This document shows, in pieces, positions 62,963-64,000 of a DNA stretch of 64,000 nucleotides. The stretch is from positions 446,746-510,745 of the forward strand of contig JAJEGN010000012.1 of assembly GCA_022819855.1 (NCBI GenBank). Direction: 5' to 3'. Position 1 is the first letter of the stretch. Each line of letters starts with the position of its first letter. Position numbers and translations under genes: made by a program. Origin of the DNA: Gammaproteobacteria bacterium. Its GTDB lineage: Bacteria > Pseudomonadota > Gammaproteobacteria > Steroidobacterales > Rariloculaceae. Under the pieces are notes generated by a model. It had not been told where the DNA came from. It worked only from the letters and a program-made list of their open reading frames with translations, and searched no databases.

Positions 62963-63309
62963 TCTCGCCGGGCGGCGCGCGGATCGTGGTGGCAACCGAG
63001 CCGGTGGATTTCCGCAAGGGCCACGACGGTCTGGCCGCGGTGGTTCAGAACGAGCTGGGGCTTGACCCGTATTCGGGGGTGGCCTACGTCTTTCGGGCCA
63101 AGCGAGCCGACCGGATCAAGGTGCTGTGGTTCGACGGCACGGGCCTGGCGCTGGCGTACAAGCGCCTGGAGGTCGGGCGGTTTGCCTGGCCGGCGGTTCG
63201 CAACGGCGTCATCCGGCTCACCCGGGCGCAGTTCGAGGCGTTGTTCGAGGGTCTGGACTGGCGCCGGGCGTGGTCCCCGAGGGTGCGCCGTCCGCGCACC
63301 GCGGCCTGA
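62959..63309 (+). CDS. tnpB: IS66 TnpB (Orf2)
   Basis: 116 residues, the family length. Hallmarks: EPVDFRKGHDGLAAVVQ, GVAYVFRAKRADRIKVLWFD, and GLALAYKRLEVGRFAWP. It starts within the tnpA stop (ATGA). Its function is unknown in detail but it is required for transposition of IS66 elements. Confidence 0.95.
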   Translation: MISPGGARIVVATEPVDFRKGHDGLAAVVQNELGLDPYSGVAYVFRAKRADRIKVLWFDGTGLALAYKRLEVGRFAWPAVRNGVIRLTRAQFEALFEGLDWRRAWSPRVRRPRTAA

Positions 63310-63338
63310 CGCCCGGGGCCGCTGAACAAGCCTGGCAC

Positions 63339-63357
63339 CGGCCCGTTTTTCGGGCCG
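63339..63357. terminator. Hairpin between tnpB and tnpC
   Basis: CGGCCCG-TTTTT-CGGGCCG is a perfect 7-bp stem with a five-T loop, in the 90-nt gap before tnpC. No T-run follows the stem, so it is more likely an mRNA stem that limits tnpC expression than a true terminator. Confidence 0.45.
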
Positions 63358-63399
63358 ATATTCGTTCATAACGGACTGATTTTATGATAGTATTCTGTC

Positions 63400-64000
63400 A
63401 TGCAGGCCCAGCCCGAAGCGGTCGATCTCAAGACGTTGCCCGAAGCCCATCGGGCGCTGTTCCAAGAACAGCAGGCGGCCTATGATCGGGAGCAACAAGC
63501 CAACCGGGAGCTGCGTGCGCGGGTGGCGTTGCTCACCGACACCAACCGCCGCCTGGAACACCTGGTCGAGGAACTCCGCCGGGTCATCTACGACAAGCGC
63601 TCGGAGAAGCGCCCTCTGGACGATCGGCAGTTGGCGTTCGAGGACCTGGAGGGCGCGGTGGCCGAGGCCGGGGAGGCCGCGGCCGCGGCGGGCGCTACGG
63701 AGACATCGTCCGGCACCCGGCGCCGTGCCCCGCGGCGCAACCTCGGGCATCTGCCGAAGGGCCTGGAGCGGATCGAGCGCGTCATCGAGCCCGACAGCAC
63801 GCAGTGTCCCTGCGGGTGCGGGGAGATGGCGCGCATCGGCGAGGACCGCACCGAGCGGCTGGACATCGTGCCGGCGAAGCTGCGGGTCATCGTCACGGTG
63901 CGCCCGAAGTACGCCTGCCGAAGCTGCGAGCAGGGGGTTCTCCAGGCGGCCGCGCCGGCGCACCTCATCGAGGGCGGATTGCCGACCGAGGGAGCCCTGG
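63400..64000 (+). CDS. tnpC: IS66 TnpC transposase, N-terminal part (runs off window)
   Basis: The frame opens at the ATG at 63400 and is unbroken to the right edge (200 codons). Present are the N-terminal leucine-zipper-like helix (LLTDTNRRLEHLVEELRRV), the linker with KRSEKRP, the zinc-binding segment with CPCGCGEM, and ERLDIVPAKLRV followed by YACRSCEQG. This is the start of the IS66 DDE transposase; the catalytic DDE core lies beyond the window. Confidence 0.93.
   Translation, partial: MQAQPEAVDLKTLPEAHRALFQEQQAAYDREQQANRELRARVALLTDTNRRLEHLVEELRRVIYDKRSEKRPLDDRQLAFEDLEGAVAEAGEAAAAAGATETSSGTRRRAPRRNLGHLPKGLERIERVIEPDSTQCPCGCGEMARIGEDRTERLDIVPAKLRVIVTVRPKYACRSCEQGVLQAAAPAHLIEGGLPTEGAL

Larger units (their letters stand above)
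62461..64000 (+). mobile_element. IS66-family insertion sequence, left 1540 bp (continues beyond window)
   Basis: The left end begins GTAAGCGG, the usual start of IS66 terminal repeats, exactly where the hsdR frame stops. Inside are tnpA, tnpB and the first 200 codons of tnpC in standard order. IS66 elements make 8-bp target duplications; the 8 bp outside this end are ATTTTATG (62453-62460), which should recur after the right end. tnpA and tnpB are complete and show no damage, so the element looks recent. Confidence 0.9.

Noticed and set aside
62461..63017. N-terminal extension of hsdR on the minus strand into the IS66 element
   Set aside because: The added residues are a Pro/Arg/Ser-rich antisense reading of tnpA and begin exactly at the IS66 end, so the restriction gene is truncated, not extended.

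Overview
The window looks like a piece of the chromosome of a high-GC, aerobic, probably marine or host-associated gammaproteobacterium. Supporting signs are the pairing of LeuA with an Lrp/AsnC regulator, ETF-linked methylamine oxidation, bacterial tRNA genes with encoded CCA, and dense 4-nt overlaps between genes. Sulfatase, SulP and fructan genes fit marine or host-associated life, but no phylogenetic marker is present and the assignment is inference.

Layout. (1) 1-14113: a glycine betaine/dimethylglycine/sarcosine demethylation locus. It has the 3' part of sarcosine oxidase alpha (soxA), soxG, a TauD-like dioxygenase, a GlxA/GbdR-type AraC regulator, etfB-etfA, two tandem dimethylglycine dehydrogenase-like flavoproteins and an MttB-superfamily methyltransferase. 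A small DUF3018/MazF toxin-antitoxin pair sits inside it. (2) 14240-15141: a cytochrome c plus a p-cresol-methylhydroxylase-type flavoprotein that has lost about 340 internal residues in frame. (3) 15253-19208: fructan use (secreted GH32, sugar porter, fructokinase). (4) 19218-28385: housekeeping genes: Fic protein, tRNA-Ala, M20 peptidase, YceI, LeuA with a divergent Lrp regulator and a palindrome between them, a Tat-exported FMN hydroxyacid oxidase, TrmH, a degenerate histidine phosphatase and tRNA-Ser. (5) 28602-41870: an apparent TetR regulon. It has an NHL propeller, an EF-hand/arylsulfotransferase-like fusion, a DUF1592-type cytochrome protein, a DUF1552 Tat protein, an ankyrin lipoprotein, an intact PchC/PchF-like pair, a Tat hypothetical, a TetR gene and a cupin. 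Three near-identical palindromic sites lie before the DUF1592 gene, the DUF1552 gene and upstream of the tetR gene. (6) 42135-46884: small membrane or secreted proteins, SulP, sulfatase and OsmC, with debris of ParDE-like and Fic genes.

(7) 46924-64000: an accessory/defence island. A lower-GC two-gene cassette of unknown function (47168-48747) lies between two 170-bp direct repeats. A 1.5 kb non-coding stretch follows, then a complete Wadjet (JetABCD) condensin operon in which every junction is a 4-nt overlap. jetD carries one in-frame TAA between its two domains while jetA, jetB and jetC are intact. Next come a convergent gene with a C-terminal HEPN-like Rx4H motif and an hsdR (type I restriction) whose 5' end is cut by an IS66-family element that runs off the right edge.

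How it works together: the left third should strip methyl groups from betaine-derived amines and pass electrons through ETF. The middle block is an envelope/periplasmic oxidation regulon, probably controlled by the TetR protein at 40681. The right third is a defence island being eroded by a nonsense codon, an IS insertion and several gene relics.
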